A DNA stretch of 64,000 nucleotides from Actinomycetospora sp. TBRC 11914 (GTDB lineage Bacteria; Actinomycetota; Actinomycetes; Mycobacteriales; Pseudonocardiaceae), in the NCBI RefSeq assembly GCF_012933465.1, contig NZ_JABBND010000002.1, positions 248,001-312,000 of the forward strand. Reading direction: 5' to 3'. The translations under genes and the position numbers were made by a program. Shown here one piece after another: positions 33,615 through 45,265 of the stretch. Each line of letters starts with the position of its first letter. Position 1 is the stretch's first letter. The notes below the pieces were generated by a model that worked only from the letters and a program-made list of their open reading frames with translations, did not search any database and was not told the origin of the DNA.

Positions 33615-34337
33615 ATGGACGTGAACCTCGACTTCGGCGTGGACGACACGCGTCTCACCGCGGCCTGGATGCTCGGGTCGTTCCTCGTGGTCTTCCTGGT
33701 GACCCGGGTGATCACCCGGCTCATCCGCGCTGGTCACGGGCCGTTCCGCGACACCAAGGTCGGCGGCGTGCACGTCCACCACCTCGTCCACGGGATCGTG
33801 CTCATGCTGCTCGCGGGCTTCGGCGAGTTCCTCTACCGGCCCGAGGGGGTGTGGCAGGTCGTGCTCGCCGTGGGGTTCGGGGCGGGGGCGGCGCTGACGC
33901 TCGACGAGTTCGCCCTGTGGCTGCGCCTCGAGGACGTGTACTGGACCGAGAAGGGGCGGGCCTCGGTCGACGTGGTGCTCGTCGTCGCGGCGGTCGGCGG
34001 ACTGCTCGTGCTCGGGCTGAACCCGTTCGGCGCCGCGGGTGAGGACGACGCGCCGACGGTGCTCGGGCTGGCCGCCGTGACGGTGGCGTTCGCGGTGGTC
34101 GCCGCGATCAAGGGGAAGCCGATCCTGGCCGTGCTCGGCCTGGTGGTGCTGCCGTGTGCCGTCGTCGGGGCCATCCGGCTCGCCCGACCGGGCTCGCCGT
34201 GGGCGAACCGGCGCTACCGGGAGGGGTCGAGCAAAGACGTCCGGGCCCGGGCCCGGTTCCCGGAGGGCAGGCGCACCCGGTGGGACGCGCTCGTCGACGC
34301 GGTCGGTGGGGTGCCCCGAGGTGCCTCCGGCTCGTGA
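33615..34337 (+). CDS. Conserved-looking integral membrane protein with HVHH motif
   Basis: 240 aa from an ATG at 33615, 8 nt after GGAGG. Six helices are predicted over the first ~185 residues (~15–36, 53–72, 76–92, 116–135, ~145–165, 168–185). A His-rich motif GGVHVHHLVHG (50–60) and conserved acidic residues follow (FGEF, LTLDEFALWL). The histidines could bind metal or heme in the membrane, but no family name is recognised. The C-terminus is basic and disordered. The last codons and TGA come from a 19-bp half copy of repeat A (34320–34338). Confidence 0.7.
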   Translation: MDVNLDFGVDDTRLTAAWMLGSFLVVFLVTRVITRLIRAGHGPFRDTKVGGVHVHHLVHGIVLMLLAGFGEFLYRPEGVWQVVLAVGFGAGAALTLDEFALWLRLEDVYWTEKGRASVDVVLVVAAVGGLLVLGLNPFGAAGEDDAPTVLGLAAVTVAFAVVAAIKGKPILAVLGLVVLPCAVVGAIRLARPGSPWANRRYREGSSKDVRARARFPEGRRTRWDALVDAVGGVPRGASGS

Positions 34338-34338
34338 G
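34320..34338. repeat. Half copy of repeat A outer arm
   Basis: GGTGCCTCCGGCTCGTGAG is identical to the reverse complement of 42477–42495, the right arm of repeat A copy 4. It contains the TGA of the preceding membrane protein gene; the other half of the palindrome is missing. Confidence 0.65.
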
Positions 34339-34362
34339 GCGCGCTCGGGCCGACCGCCGCGC

Positions 34363-34408
34363 CGAGTGGACCGCCACGGCGGCCGGGGCAGCCCCGGAGG
34401 CCCACTCG
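34363..34408. repeat. 46-bp palindromic repeat B, copy 3
   Basis: It begins CGAGTGGAC and ends GGCCCACTCG. The length is the same as at 1294 and 1356, but the inner part has diverged. It lies between convergent genes. Confidence 0.75.
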
Positions 34409-34435
34409 ACGGCGGGTCCGGCCACCGGGCCCCGT

Positions 34436-34481
34436 CGAGTGGACACTCCTGGCCGCCGGAGGAGCCGTGGAGGCCCACTCG
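34436..34481. repeat. 46-bp palindromic repeat B, copy 4
   Basis: It begins CGAGTGGAC and ends GGCCCACTCG, 73 bp after copy 3. As at 1.3 kb, the element occurs as a direct pair. It ends 16 bp before the gnd stop codon. Confidence 0.75.
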
Positions 34482-34497
34482 AAGGCCGGTCGGGCAC

Positions 34498-35937
34498 CTA
34501 CGCCTCGGACTCCGCCCGGTCGTCCGTCGCCCACGCGGTGTGGAAGGTCCCGGCCTTGTCGACGCGCCGGTAGGTGTGCGCGCCGAAGAAGTCCCGCTGG
34601 CCCTGCACCAGGGCGGCGGGCAGGCGCTCGGCCCGGATCCCGTCGTAGTACGACAGCGCCGAGGAGAAGCCCGGCGTCGGGATCCCCAGCTGCGCCGACG
34701 ACGCGACCACACGGCGCCAGGAGTCCTGCGCCCCGCCGATGGCCTCCGTGAACGAGGGGTCGGTGAGCAGCGTCGTCAGGCCCGGCTCGCGCTCGTAGGC
34801 GGCGGTGATCTCGTTGAGGAACTTCGCGCGGATGATGCAGCCGCCGCGCCAGATCTTCGCGACCTGCCCGAGGTCGATCGACCAGTCGTACTCGGTCGCC
34901 CCGGCCTGGATCTCGTTGAACCCCTGCGCGTAGGCCACGATCTTCGACGCGTAGAGCGCCTGCTCGATGTCGTCGACGAAGCCCTCGGCGGCGGCGCCCT
35001 CGAGCTTGGCGCGCGACACGCCGGGCAGGCCGCGGGCGGCGTCGCGCAACGTGCGGTTGCCCGAGAGCGAGCGGGCGAAGGTCGCCTCGGCGATGCCGGT
35101 GACCGGGACGCCGAGGTCGAGCGCGGCCTGGACGGTCCAGCGACCGGTGCCCTTCTGCTCGGCCTCGTCGGCGACGACGTCGACGAACGGCCTGCCCGTC
35201 GCGGCGTCGTCGTGCGCCAGCACCTGCGCGGTGATCTCGATGAGGTAGGAGTCCAGCCGGCCCCGGTTCCAGGTCGTGAAGACGTCCGCGATCGCGGCCG
35301 GATCCATGCCCAGTCCCGACCGCAGCAGGTCGTACGCCTCGGCGATGAGCTGCATGTCGGCGTACTCGATGCCGTTGTGGACCATCTTGACGAAGTGGCC
35401 CGCGCCGTCGGCGCCGATGTGGGTGCAGCACGGGTCGCCGTCGACGTGCGCCGAGATGTCCTCGAGGAGCGGTCCCAGCGACGCGTAGGCCTCGTCGGGA
35501 CCCCCGGGCATGATCGAGGGCCCGTTGAGGGCTCCCTCCTCGCCGCCCGAGACGCCCATACCGACGAAGTTGAGGCCCGCCTCGCGCAGCGCCTTCTCCC
35601 GACGGCGGGTGTCGGCGAAGTGCGCGTTGCCGGCGTCGATGATCACGTCGCCCTGCTCGAGGAGCGGGGTGAACTCGTCGATGACGGCGTCGGTGGCCTT
35701 CCCGGCCGGCACCATGAGCACGATCCGGCGGGGCCGCTCCAACGAGCGAACGAAGTCCTCGGCCGAATAGCTGGGTACGAACGTGCCCTCGTCGGAGAAC
35801 TGGTCGACCAGATCCTTCGTGCGCTTCTCGGTCCGGTTGTGCAGCGCGACGGCGTGGCCGTGGCGCGCCAGGTTGCGTGCGAGGTTCCGGCCCATCGTGG
35901 CGAGGCCGCTGACGCCGATCTCCGCTGTCTGACTCAC
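34498..35937 (-). CDS. gnd: 6-phosphogluconate dehydrogenase (decarboxylating), NADP-type
   Basis: 479 aa, the long-form length. It is the oxidative pentose phosphate step from 6-phosphogluconate to ribulose-5-phosphate, CO2 and NADPH. The Rossmann motif is GVSGLATMGRNLARN; the NADP-binding Arg/Thr region is HNRTEKRTKD. Family signatures are GMGVSGGEEGALNGPSIMPG and the catalytic GHFVKMVHNGIEYADMQL (Lys and His-Asn). The C-terminal tail over the partner active site is FSSALSYYDGIRAERLPAALVQ … THTYRRVDK-like. The start is GTG at 35937 (35943 also possible). It is divergent from the GH12 gene and convergent with the HVHH membrane protein across repeat B. Confidence 0.96.
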   Translation of the reverse strand: MSQTAEIGVSGLATMGRNLARNLARHGHAVALHNRTEKRTKDLVDQFSDEGTFVPSYSAEDFVRSLERPRRIVLMVPAGKATDAVIDEFTPLLEQGDVIIDAGNAHFADTRRREKALREAGLNFVGMGVSGGEEGALNGPSIMPGGPDEAYASLGPLLEDISAHVDGDPCCTHIGADGAGHFVKMVHNGIEYADMQLIAEAYDLLRSGLGMDPAAIADVFTTWNRGRLDSYLIEITAQVLAHDDAATGRPFVDVVADEAEQKGTGRWTVQAALDLGVPVTGIAEATFARSLSGNRTLRDAARGLPGVSRAKLEGAAAEGFVDDIEQALYASKIVAYAQGFNEIQAGATEYDWSIDLGQVAKIWRGGCIIRAKFLNEITAAYEREPGLTTLLTDPSFTEAIGGAQDSWRRVVASSAQLGIPTPGFSSALSYYDGIRAERLPAALVQGQRDFFGAHTYRRVDKAGTFHTAWATDDRAESEA

Positions 35938-36090
35938 GGGCACAGCATGCCCGACGTCCGGGGGCTGCCCACCCTCGACGGAGTGACTTTCCGGCCCGCG
36001 TGCTAACGACTGCGTCACCCCCCGCGAGGAACGGACCGAACCGCCGCGGCGCTCCGCCCCGGCGCAGGTCACGGGGGGAACGACGAGATC

Positions 36091-36948
36091 ATGACGGACC
36101 AGACGAGTGTCGTCGGGGGACGGGCCGCGGTGCGCCGGGCGGCCGCCCGCGCGACCCGCCGGACGCGGTACCTGGTCGCGGCCGGGATGGCGGTGGCGGT
36201 CACACTGGGCACGGTGCTGGTCGGCAACGCGGTGTCCTCGGCGGCGACCGCACCGACGGCGCCCACCTACGCGCAGATCTGTGACCAGTTCGGGTCGGCG
36301 CCCGTCGCGGCCGGCAAGTACCTCGTGCAGAACGACCGCTGGGGCGCGACGACGACGCAGTGCATCACGCCGTTCGACACCGGCTTCAACGTCGACACCG
36401 CGCTGCACACGAACAACACGGGCCCGGCGGGCTACCCGTCGATCCTGCGCGGCTGCAACTACGGCTACTGCACCGCCGCCTCGCCGTTCCCCGCGCAGGT
36501 GTCCTCGCTGGGCACGGTGCGCTCGAGCTGGTCGACGAAGGGCCCCACGGCGGGCGGCACGCAGCAGTACAACACCGCCTACGACATCTGGTTCGACCCG
36601 ACGAAGACCAACACCGGCCGCAACACCGGCGCCGAGATGATGATCTGGCTGAACCGCACCTCGTGGGTCCAGCCGATCGGCAAGCCCTACTACGACGTCA
36701 GCATCGGCGGGACGACCTGGACCGTCTGGTACGGCAAGACCGACCTACCGGTCATCTCCTACGTCCGCAAGACCGCGACGACGTCGGTGACCAACCTGCC
36801 GATCGAGGCGTTCACCCGCGACGCGATGCTGCGCGGGGTCGTGAAGTCCAGCTGGTACCTCACGAGCGTGCAGGCCGGCTTCGAGCCCTGGACCGGCGGC
36901 ACCGGGCTGCGCACCAACTCGTTCTCGGTGACGCGCAACGGGGCCTGA
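36091..36948 (+). CDS. Secreted glycoside hydrolase family 12 (endoglucanase/xyloglucanase)
   Basis: 285 aa. A long basic N-region (several Arg, including RRTR) and a hydrophobic core form a signal peptide cleaved near residue 53 (SSAATA). The mature part is a GH12 beta-jelly roll: disulfide pair Cys64/Cys91, [12 protein letters not shown] with Cys122/Cys127, YDIWFDP, nucleophile Glu182 (AEMMIWLN) and acid/base Glu265 ([12 protein letters not shown]). The full catalytic domain is present with no carbohydrate-binding module. It should cut beta-1,4-glucan or xyloglucan outside the cell. It is divergent from gnd, with no nearby sugar transporter. Confidence 0.92.
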   Translation: MTDQTSVVGGRAAVRRAAARATRRTRYLVAAGMAVAVTLGTVLVGNAVSSAATAPTAPTYAQICDQFGSAPVAAGKYLVQNDRWGATTTQCITPFDTGFNVDTALHTNNTGPAGYPSILRGCNYGYCTAASPFPAQVSSLGTVRSSWSTKGPTAGGTQQYNTAYDIWFDPTKTNTGRNTGAEMMIWLNRTSWVQPIGKPYYDVSIGGTTWTVWYGKTDLPVISYVRKTATTSVTNLPIEAFTRDAMLRGVVKSSWYLTSVQAGFEPWTGGTGLRTNSFSVTRNGA

Positions 36949-36971
36949 CGTCCGGGTGCCCCCGTGCCCCG

Positions 36972-37026
36972 TGCCAGCGGAGCGTCGTTGCTTGCGTCCC
37001 ACGCAAGCAACGACGCTTCGCTGGCA
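36972..37026. repeat. Palindrome E with 26-bp arms
   Basis: Left arm 36972–36997 (begins TGCCAGCGGAGCGTCGTTGC) and right arm 37001–37026 are complementary except for one G/T position, with a 3-bp CCC loop. It lies between convergent GH12 and FMN reductase genes. It would form a very strong hairpin in either transcript, possibly a bidirectional terminator. Confidence 0.8.
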
Positions 37027-37063
37027 TCCCGGGACTGGCATCCCGAGGCCGGCACCCCGTGGC

Positions 37064-37654
37064 TCAGCGCGACCCGCGCAGCCCCAGGATCTCCAGCCAC
37101 GACGAGAGCCCGTCGAGGGCGGCCTTCGCGCCGGCCTCGGTCTCCGGGGCGGCGTCGAAGATCCGCGCCTCGCCCTCGCCGGAGACCCGCTGGCCCGCGA
37201 ACGGGATCGGCACCGTGCCGGCGACCACCATCTGCAGCCCCACCACCACGGGGACCAGCGCCTCGGTGGCCCGGGCGCCCGCGGCGACGCCGCCGTACCC
37301 GATCAGCACGACCGGCTTGCGGGCCCACTCCTGGTTGAGGTGGTCGAGGGCGTTCTTGATGGCGGCGTTGTAGCTGTGGTTGTACTCGGGGTGGACGATC
37401 GCGAACGCGTCGGCGCGGGCGATCGTCGCGCTGAACGCCTTCGTCGAGTCCAGCGTGTAGCGGCCCAGCCGCGGGTGCTCCGGCTCGGCGAACATCGGCA
37501 GGTCCACCTCGGCGAGGTCGACGATCTCGACGTCGAACGCCTCGGAGGACCGCGCGTAGTCGGCGAACCAGTGCGCGATCGGCTCCCCGACCCGCCCGGG
37601 CCGGGTGCTGGCCACGATGATCTGCAGGAGGGGGCGGCGTACGGGCTCCGTCAT
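37064..37654 (-). CDS. NADPH-dependent FMN reductase family protein
   Basis: 196 aa. Flavodoxin-like fold with the FMN phosphate loop [16 protein letters not shown] (14–29) and the second flavin loop [20 protein letters not shown] (~88–107), the family signature. It should reduce FMN, quinones or azo/nitro compounds in the cytoplasm. The ATG follows GAGGAG. A perfect 5+4+5 dyad, GTTGTTCTCACAAC, lies 25 bp upstream, typical of redox-sensing HxlR/MarR/TetR operators. No regulator gene is adjacent. The gene is divergent from hisD. Confidence 0.88.
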   Translation of the reverse strand: MTEPVRRPLLQIIVASTRPGRVGEPIAHWFADYARSSEAFDVEIVDLAEVDLPMFAEPEHPRLGRYTLDSTKAFSATIARADAFAIVHPEYNHSYNAAIKNALDHLNQEWARKPVVLIGYGGVAAGARATEALVPVVVGLQMVVAGTVPIPFAGQRVSGEGEARIFDAAPETEAGAKAALDGLSSWLEILGLRGSR

Positions 37655-37678
37655 GGGGCTCCTCGGCTCGGATGGTTA

Positions 37679-37692
37679 GTTGTTCTCACAAC
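37679..37692. promoter_or_regulatory. Operator-like dyad for the FMN reductase
   Basis: GTTGT-TCTC-ACAAC is a perfect inverted repeat, flanked by a wider GATGGTT…AACCATC match. It is in the FMN reductase/hisD divergent region, ~46 bp before the hisD -10 box. Confidence 0.5.
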
Positions 37693-37737
37693 CATCGTGC
37701 CCCCGACGACGGCTCCTCCGCTGTCGGGGAGCCCGTT

Positions 37738-40826
<3,089 letters not shown>

Positions 40827-40829
<3 letters not shown>

Positions 40830-40849
40830 CTTGCCACTTCGGCAAGATG
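40827..40849. promoter_or_regulatory. Operator dyad for the XRE-cupin regulator
   Basis: CATCTTGCC (40827–40835) and GGCAAGATG (40841–40849) are perfectly complementary across ACTTC. A third half-site, TTTGCCACC, follows at ~40851. It sits in the 59-bp divergent promoter region. Confidence 0.7.
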
Positions 40850-40888
40850 GTTTGCCACCTTGGCTCTCCTCGACGCACGGTGGGCGCC

Positions 40889-42445
40889 ATGAGCGGACAG
40901 ACGTGGGACGTGGTGGTCGTGGGTGGCGGGGCGGGCGGGCTGGCGGCGGCGCTGACCCTGGCGCGATCCCGACGGCGGGTGCTGGTGGTCGACGCGGGGG
41001 AGCCGCGCAACGCCCCGGCGGCGGGCGTGCACAACTACCTCGGCCGGGAGGGCACCCCGCCGGCCGAGCTGACGGCGATCGGCCGCGCCGAGGTCGAGGC
41101 CTACGGGGGCGTGGTGCGGACGGGGCGCGTGGTGTCGGCCTCGTCGTCGGCCGACGGCGGGTTCGCGCTCGGCCTCGACGTCGGCGAGGCGCTGCGGACC
41201 CGGCGCGTGGTCCTCGCGACGGGCGCGGTGGACGAACTGCCCGCCGTCGCGGGGCTGGCGCAGCGGTGGGGCCGCGACGTGCTGCACTGCCCGTACTGCC
41301 ACGGCTGGGAGGTGCGGGACCGCCGCGTGGGGGTGCTCGCGGCGGGCCCGACGGCGATGCACCACGTCGGGCTGATGCGCCAGCTCACCGAGGACGTCGT
41401 GCTCCTGACGGCCGACGCGTTCGTCCCCGACCGCCCGGCGGCCGACGAGCTGGCGGCGTGGGGCGTGGAGGTCGTGACCGGGGCGGTGTCGGCCGTCGAG
41501 GTCGCCGACGACGCCCTGACCGGGGTCCGGCTGGCCGACGGCACCGTCGTGGGCCTGGAGGCCCTGCTGGTGCCGACCGTGGGCCGCGCCCGCGCGGAGG
41601 TGGCGAGCATGCTCGGCGTCGCCACCACCGAGCAGCGCCTGGGGGAGGTGCTCGTCGGGGAGGTGCTCGAGGTCGACCCGCGCGGCGCGACGACGGTGCC
41701 CGGCGTGTTCGCCGTGGGCAACGCGACCGACGTCTCCGCCACCGTGATCGCCGCGGCCGCCGGCGGGATGAAGACCGGGGCCGTGGTCAACGCCGACCTC
41801 GTCGCCGAGGACGGACGCCTCGCGGTCATGGCCGCACGTGATGGGAGCCCTCGGTTCTGGGAGCGCTTCTACGCCGAGCGGGACCAGGTGTGGAGCGGGC
41901 GCCCCAACCCGGTCCTCGCCGCCACCGCCGCCGACCTCGCTCCGGGGACGGCCCTCGACCTCGGCGCCGGCGAGGGCGGCGACGTGCTGTGGCTCGCGGG
42001 CCGGGGCTGGAAGGTGACCGCGGTCGACGTCGCGCAGACCGCGTGCGACCGGATCGCCGACCGGGCCGGAGAGCTGCCGGTGCGCACCGAGCGCCACGAC
42101 CTCACCGCGACGTTCCCCGAGGGGACCTACGACCTGGTCAGCGCCCAGTACCTGCACTCGCCGGCCCCGGACTTCCCCCGCGCGGCGATCCTGCGCCGCG
42201 CGGCGGAGGCGGTCGCGCCGGGCGGGACGCTGCTGGTGGTGGGGCACGGGCGGCTCGCGCCGTGGTCGTGGGACCCGTCGCTGCGGATGCCGACGGCACC
42301 CGAGGTGCTGGCGTCGCTGGAGCTCGACGACGCGGCCTGGGACGTCGTGCGCTGCGACTCGCTCGAGCGCGCCGCCACCGGCCCGGACGGGCAGGAGGCG
42401 ACGATCACCGACGAGATCCTCCAGGTGCGGCTCCGCCGCTCGTGA
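40889..42445 (+). CDS. Thioredoxin-reductase-like FAD oxidoreductase fused to SAM methyltransferase
   Basis: 518 aa from an ATG at 40889. Residues 1–~310 are an NAD(P)/FAD pyridine-nucleotide reductase: GGGAGGLAAALTLARS for FAD, redox Cys134 and Cys137 (HCPYCHGW), and a C-terminal FAVGNATDVS motif. The NADP-domain glycine motif reads LAAGPTAMH. Residues ~320–518 are a class I methyltransferase of the TehB/UbiE type: ALDLGAGEGGDVLWLAGRGW, TAVDVA, and YDLVSAQYLHSP. Such fusions recur in actinobacteria. A role in reducing then methylating a thiol, selenium, tellurium or arsenic species is plausible but unproven. It is divergent from the XRE-cupin regulator. The last codons come from palindrome A. 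Confidence 0.88.
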   Translation: MSGQTWDVVVVGGGAGGLAAALTLARSRRRVLVVDAGEPRNAPAAGVHNYLGREGTPPAELTAIGRAEVEAYGGVVRTGRVVSASSSADGGFALGLDVGEALRTRRVVLATGAVDELPAVAGLAQRWGRDVLHCPYCHGWEVRDRRVGVLAAGPTAMHHVGLMRQLTEDVVLLTADAFVPDRPAADELAAWGVEVVTGAVSAVEVADDALTGVRLADGTVVGLEALLVPTVGRARAEVASMLGVATTEQRLGEVLVGEVLEVDPRGATTVPGVFAVGNATDVSATVIAAAAGGMKTGAVVNADLVAEDGRLAVMAARDGSPRFWERFYAERDQVWSGRPNPVLAATAADLAPGTALDLGAGEGGDVLWLAGRGWKVTAVDVAQTACDRIADRAGELPVRTERHDLTATFPEGTYDLVSAQYLHSPAPDFPRAAILRRAAEAVAPGGTLLVVGHGRLAPWSWDPSLRMPTAPEVLASLELDDAAWDVVRCDSLERAATGPDGQEATITDEILQVRLRRS

Positions 42446-42496
42446 GCACTCGATGCCGGTATAGCGGCACTGAGTGCTCACGAGCCGGAGGCACCT
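42423..42496. repeat. Palindromic repeat A, copy 4
   Basis: Arms CGTGAGCACTC (42441–42451) and GAGTGCTCACG (42472–42482) enclose ATGCCGGTATAGCGGCACT, with its own TGCCG…CGGCA dyad. Outer arms AGGTGCGG… and …GGAGGCACCT. It contains the TGA of the fusion gene (42443–42445). Its right end, CCTAG, merges into the hisB -10 box. Confidence 0.8.
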
Positions 42497-42501
42497 AGAG
42501 T
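42496..42501 (+). promoter_or_regulatory. -10 box for leaderless hisB, at the edge of repeat A
   Basis: TAGAGT, 6 nt before the hisB ATG at 42508. Its first T is the last base of the outer arm of repeat A copy 4. Confidence 0.5.
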
Positions 42502-42507
42502 GGACGC

Positions 42508-43116
42508 ATGAGCCGGACCGGACGCGTGGAGCGGGTGACCAAGGAGTCGAGCGTCCTCGTCGAGGTCGACCTCGACGGGAGCGGGCGCACCGAGGTCGCC
42601 ACCGGCGTGCCGTTCTTCGACCACATGCTGGACGCGCTGGGCAAGCACGCGTCGTTCGACCTCGTCGTCCGCGCCACCGGCGACGTCGCGATCGACGCCC
42701 ACCACACCGTCGAGGACGTCGCGATCGTGCTCGGGCAGGCCCTCAGGCAGGCCCTCGGCGACAAGTCGGGGATCCGCCGGTTCGGCGACGCCTGGATCCC
42801 GATGGACGAGGCCCTGGCGCAGGCGGTCGTCGACGTCTCCGGCCGGCCCTACTGCGTGCACACCGGCGAGCCGGAGACGATGGCCGGGTTCGTCGTCGGG
42901 GGGAACTACCCGACGGTGCTCAACCGGCACGTCTTCGAGTCGATCGCCTTCCACGCCGGCATCGCGCTGCACGTGCGCGTCACCGGTGGCCGCGACCCGC
43001 ACCACATCACCGAGGCCGAGTACAAGGCGATCGCCCGGGCGCTGCGGGCCGCGACCGAGACCGACGCGCGGCTCGCGGGCGGGACGGCCTCCACCAAGGG
43101 CGTCCTGGAGTCGTGA
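42508..43116 (+). CDS. hisB: Imidazoleglycerol-phosphate dehydratase
   Basis: 202 aa, the monofunctional actinobacterial form. It dehydrates IGP to imidazole-acetol phosphate with two Mn ions. Metal and active-site motifs: [50 protein letters not shown] and [20 protein letters not shown]. The ATG at 42508 is 6 nt after TAGAGT and lacks a Shine-Dalgarno, so it is probably leaderless. Its stop overlaps the small membrane gene. It is separated from hisDC by a regulator and a fusion gene on other control, so the his genes are not one operon here. Confidence 0.97.
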   Translation: MSRTGRVERVTKESSVLVEVDLDGSGRTEVATGVPFFDHMLDALGKHASFDLVVRATGDVAIDAHHTVEDVAIVLGQALRQALGDKSGIRRFGDAWIPMDEALAQAVVDVSGRPYCVHTGEPETMAGFVVGGNYPTVLNRHVFESIAFHAGIALHVRVTGGRDPHHITEAEYKAIARALRAATETDARLAGGTASTKGVLES

Positions 43117-43280
43117 GCGGCGCCGAGCTGCTGGGGCTCGGGCTGCTGGTGCTCGGCGGGTTCCTCGTCGGCGGTGTGATCTCCTTCGCCCGCGACCGGC
43201 GCTGGATCCCGGCGACGGTCATCGCGCTGCTCGCCGCGCTCGCCCTCGTCGCCGGCGTCCTCCGGCTGATCCCCACCTGA
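43113..43280 (+). CDS. Small two-helix membrane protein coupled to hisB
   Basis: 55 aa from a GTG overlapping the hisB stop (GTGA). Two helices (~5–23 and ~33–50) are joined by a basic turn (FARDRRW). Tiny membrane genes at this position between hisB and hisH occur in actinobacteria, but no function is known to me. The tight overlap argues that it is translated. Confidence 0.65.
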   Translation: MSGAELLGLGLLVLGGFLVGGVISFARDRRWIPATVIALLAALALVAGVLRLIPT

Positions 43281-43360
43281 CCGGCCAGGACGTCGGGTGG
43301 CCCACGGTTGAGAGACTCCCGGCGGGGAACCACCGTGGCGACCGGCGGGCGGGAGTGGTG

Positions 43361-44023
43361 GTGGCGGACCGACAGGGCGGGACGGCGACGTGGACGGCGC
43401 GGGCCCACGCCCTCGCGACGGCACCGGAAGCGCGTGAGCTCTACGACGCGTGGGCCCCGACCTACGACGACGACGTCACCGGGCCCCACGGCGACGACTA
43501 CCCGCTGCCCACCACGGTCGCCGAGGTCGTGGCCCGCCTCGGCGGACCCGGCACCGACGTCCTCGACGCCGCCTGTGGCACCGGCCTCGTCGGCGAGGCG
43601 CTCGCGCGCCTCGGCTTCCGCTCGATCGACGGCCTCGACCTCTCCCCGAAGATGCTCGCCCGTGCCCGCACCCGCGGCGTCTACCACGACCTCGGACCGG
43701 CCGACCTGAGCCAGCGCCTCCCCGGCGCCGGCGACAAGTTCGGCGTCGTGACCTGTGTCAACGCGTTCGAGCCCGGGCACCTGCCACGCTCGGCGCTCGT
43801 CGAGTTCGCCCGGGTCGTGCATCGGGGCGGGCACCTCGTGCTCACCGTCGGGGCGCAGCGGCGCGCCGAGATCGAGCGGTACCTCGAGCAGCTCGCCCGG
43901 CGCCAGATCGTGCGCGTCGCCGAGACCTTCGAGGCGCTGCTGCACCCGTCCACCGGGGAGTGCCACCTCGTCGCCGTCCTCGAGGTCGCCGCGACGACCT
44001 CACCGAGGGGGCCGCGGCAGTGA
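43361..44023 (+). CDS. Class I SAM-dependent methyltransferase
   Basis: 220 aa from a GTG at 43361, the last of three tandem GTGs, 6 nt after GGGAG. The N-terminus YDAWAPTYDDDV is the usual lead-in of UbiE/BioC-like methyltransferases. Motif I is VLDAACGTGLVGEALARLG, then GLDLSPKMLARAR (motif II/post I) and VTCVNAFEPGHL. It methylates a small molecule, identity unknown. It lies 40 bp before hisH, whose leaderless start suggests separate transcription. Confidence 0.8.
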   Translation: MADRQGGTATWTARAHALATAPEARELYDAWAPTYDDDVTGPHGDDYPLPTTVAEVVARLGGPGTDVLDAACGTGLVGEALARLGFRSIDGLDLSPKMLARARTRGVYHDLGPADLSQRLPGAGDKFGVVTCVNAFEPGHLPRSALVEFARVVHRGGHLVLTVGAQRRAEIERYLEQLARRQIVRVAETFEALLHPSTGECHLVAVLEVAATTSPRGPRQ

Positions 44024-44052
44024 CGGCCGTGCTGCGTCCCGCGCCGCCTCGG

Positions 44053-44058
44053 TAGCGT
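44053..44058 (+). promoter_or_regulatory. -10 box for leaderless hisH
   Basis: TAGCGT, exactly 7 nt before the hisH ATG at 44066. Confidence 0.6.
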
Positions 44059-44065
44059 GGGCGGT

Positions 44066-44704
44066 ATGCCGGGAACCCCTTCGGTCGTCGTGCTCGACTA
44101 CGGCTCGGGCAACCTGCGCTCCGCCGAGCGCGCCCTCGAGCGCGCCGGCGCGAAGGTCGAGGTGACCGCCGACGCCCGCGCGGCGCAGGAGGCCGACGGC
44201 CTCGTCGTGCCCGGGGTCGGCGCGTTCGCCGCGTGCGCCGCCGGGCTGCGCGCCGTCGGCGGCGAGCGGATCCTCGAGCAGCGCCTGGCCGGGGGCCGGC
44301 CGGTGCTCGGCATCTGCGTCGGGATGCAGGTCCTCTTCGAGCGCGGTGTCGAGTTCGGCGAGGAGGCCGAGGGCGCGGGCCAGTGGCCCGGCACCGTCGA
44401 GAAGCTGCACGCCGAGGTGCTCCCGCACATGGGCTGGAACACCGTCCGCGCGCCGGCCGACTCGGTGCTCTTCGCCGACATGCCCGACGACGAGCGGTTC
44501 TACTTCGTGCACTCCTTCGGCGCCCGCCGGTGGGAGCTCGACCGCGGCGAGCCGTTCCTCCCCGCGAAGGTCACGTGGGCCCACCACGGCGAGGACTTCG
44601 TCGCCGCGGTCGAGGACGGGCCGCTCGCGGCCACCCAGTTCCACCCCGAGAAGTCCGGCGAGGCCGGCCGGCGGCTGCTGGTGAACTGGCTCGAGAGCCT
44701 CTAG
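44066..44704 (+). CDS. hisH: Imidazole glycerol phosphate synthase, glutaminase subunit
   Basis: 212 aa. Class I glutamine amidotransferase that feeds ammonia to HisF. The oxyanion strand is VVPGVGAF, the nucleophile Cys is in [11 protein letters not shown], and the His-x-Glu pair is [17 protein letters not shown] at the N-terminus is characteristic. The ATG at 44066 is preferred over 44057 because TAGCGT lies 7 nt upstream. Its partner hisF is 3.1 kb away, separated by two DGPF proteins, an ECF sigma factor and priA. HisH and HisF are normally encoded close together. Confidence 0.96.
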   Translation: MPGTPSVVVLDYGSGNLRSAERALERAGAKVEVTADARAAQEADGLVVPGVGAFAACAAGLRAVGGERILEQRLAGGRPVLGICVGMQVLFERGVEFGEEAEGAGQWPGTVEKLHAEVLPHMGWNTVRAPADSVLFADMPDDERFYFVHSFGARRWELDRGEPFLPAKVTWAHHGEDFVAAVEDGPLAATQFHPEKSGEAGRRLLVNWLESL

Positions 44705-44802
44705 AAAATCCCCGGGCGCGGTGTCGAAGACCGCCGACCCCGTTCGACGCGCTGGTGACGGCCGGGGAGGAGCCCCGGCCCCGCAGACCCCGGGAGGGTC
44801 CG

Positions 44803-45249
44803 ATGCGCTACATGATGATCATGCAGGCCCCCGAGACGATGAACGTCGGCGCGGCCGACGGCCCGCCGCCGGAGGAGGTCTTCGAGGCGATGGGCCGCTT
44901 CAACACCGACCTCGTCGAGGCCGGCGTCCTGCTCGCCGCCGAGGGGCTGGCCCCGTCGTCGGAGGGGTTCGAGCTCACCACCGACGGCGAGACCCCGACG
45001 GTCACCGACGGCCCGTTCGCCGAGGCCCGGGAGCTGGTCGCCGGGTTCTGGATCCTCGACGTCGCGACGCGCGCCGAGGCCGAGCAGTGGGCGCGCCGCT
45101 GCCCGATCGGGCCCGGGGTGCGGCTGGAGGTGCGGCGGATCCCCGACATGCGCGAGTTCGAGGGGGTCGCGCCGGCGGAGGTGCTCGACGCCGAGGCCGC
45201 GCTGCGGGCCCGCGTCGCCGAGCGTGCGGCCCAGTACGAGCGTTCCTGA
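44803..45249 (+). CDS. YCII-related DGPF-domain protein, first copy
   Basis: 148 aa. YCII/DGPF fold: N-terminal MRYMMIMQAPE, middle MGRFNTDLVEAGVLLAAEGLAPS, and the name-giving TDGPFAEARELVAGFWIL. In many actinobacteria such proteins are encoded next to ECF42 sigma factors and are thought to belong to that regulatory system (family knowledge). A strong GGGAGG precedes the ATG. It is 16 bp before a second copy with the same layout, so a tandem duplication is likely. Confidence 0.88.
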   Translation: MRYMMIMQAPETMNVGAADGPPPEEVFEAMGRFNTDLVEAGVLLAAEGLAPSSEGFELTTDGETPTVTDGPFAEARELVAGFWILDVATRAEAEQWARRCPIGPGVRLEVRRIPDMREFEGVAPAEVLDAEAALRARVAERAAQYERS

Positions 45250-45265
45250 CGGGGGAGTGGAGACG

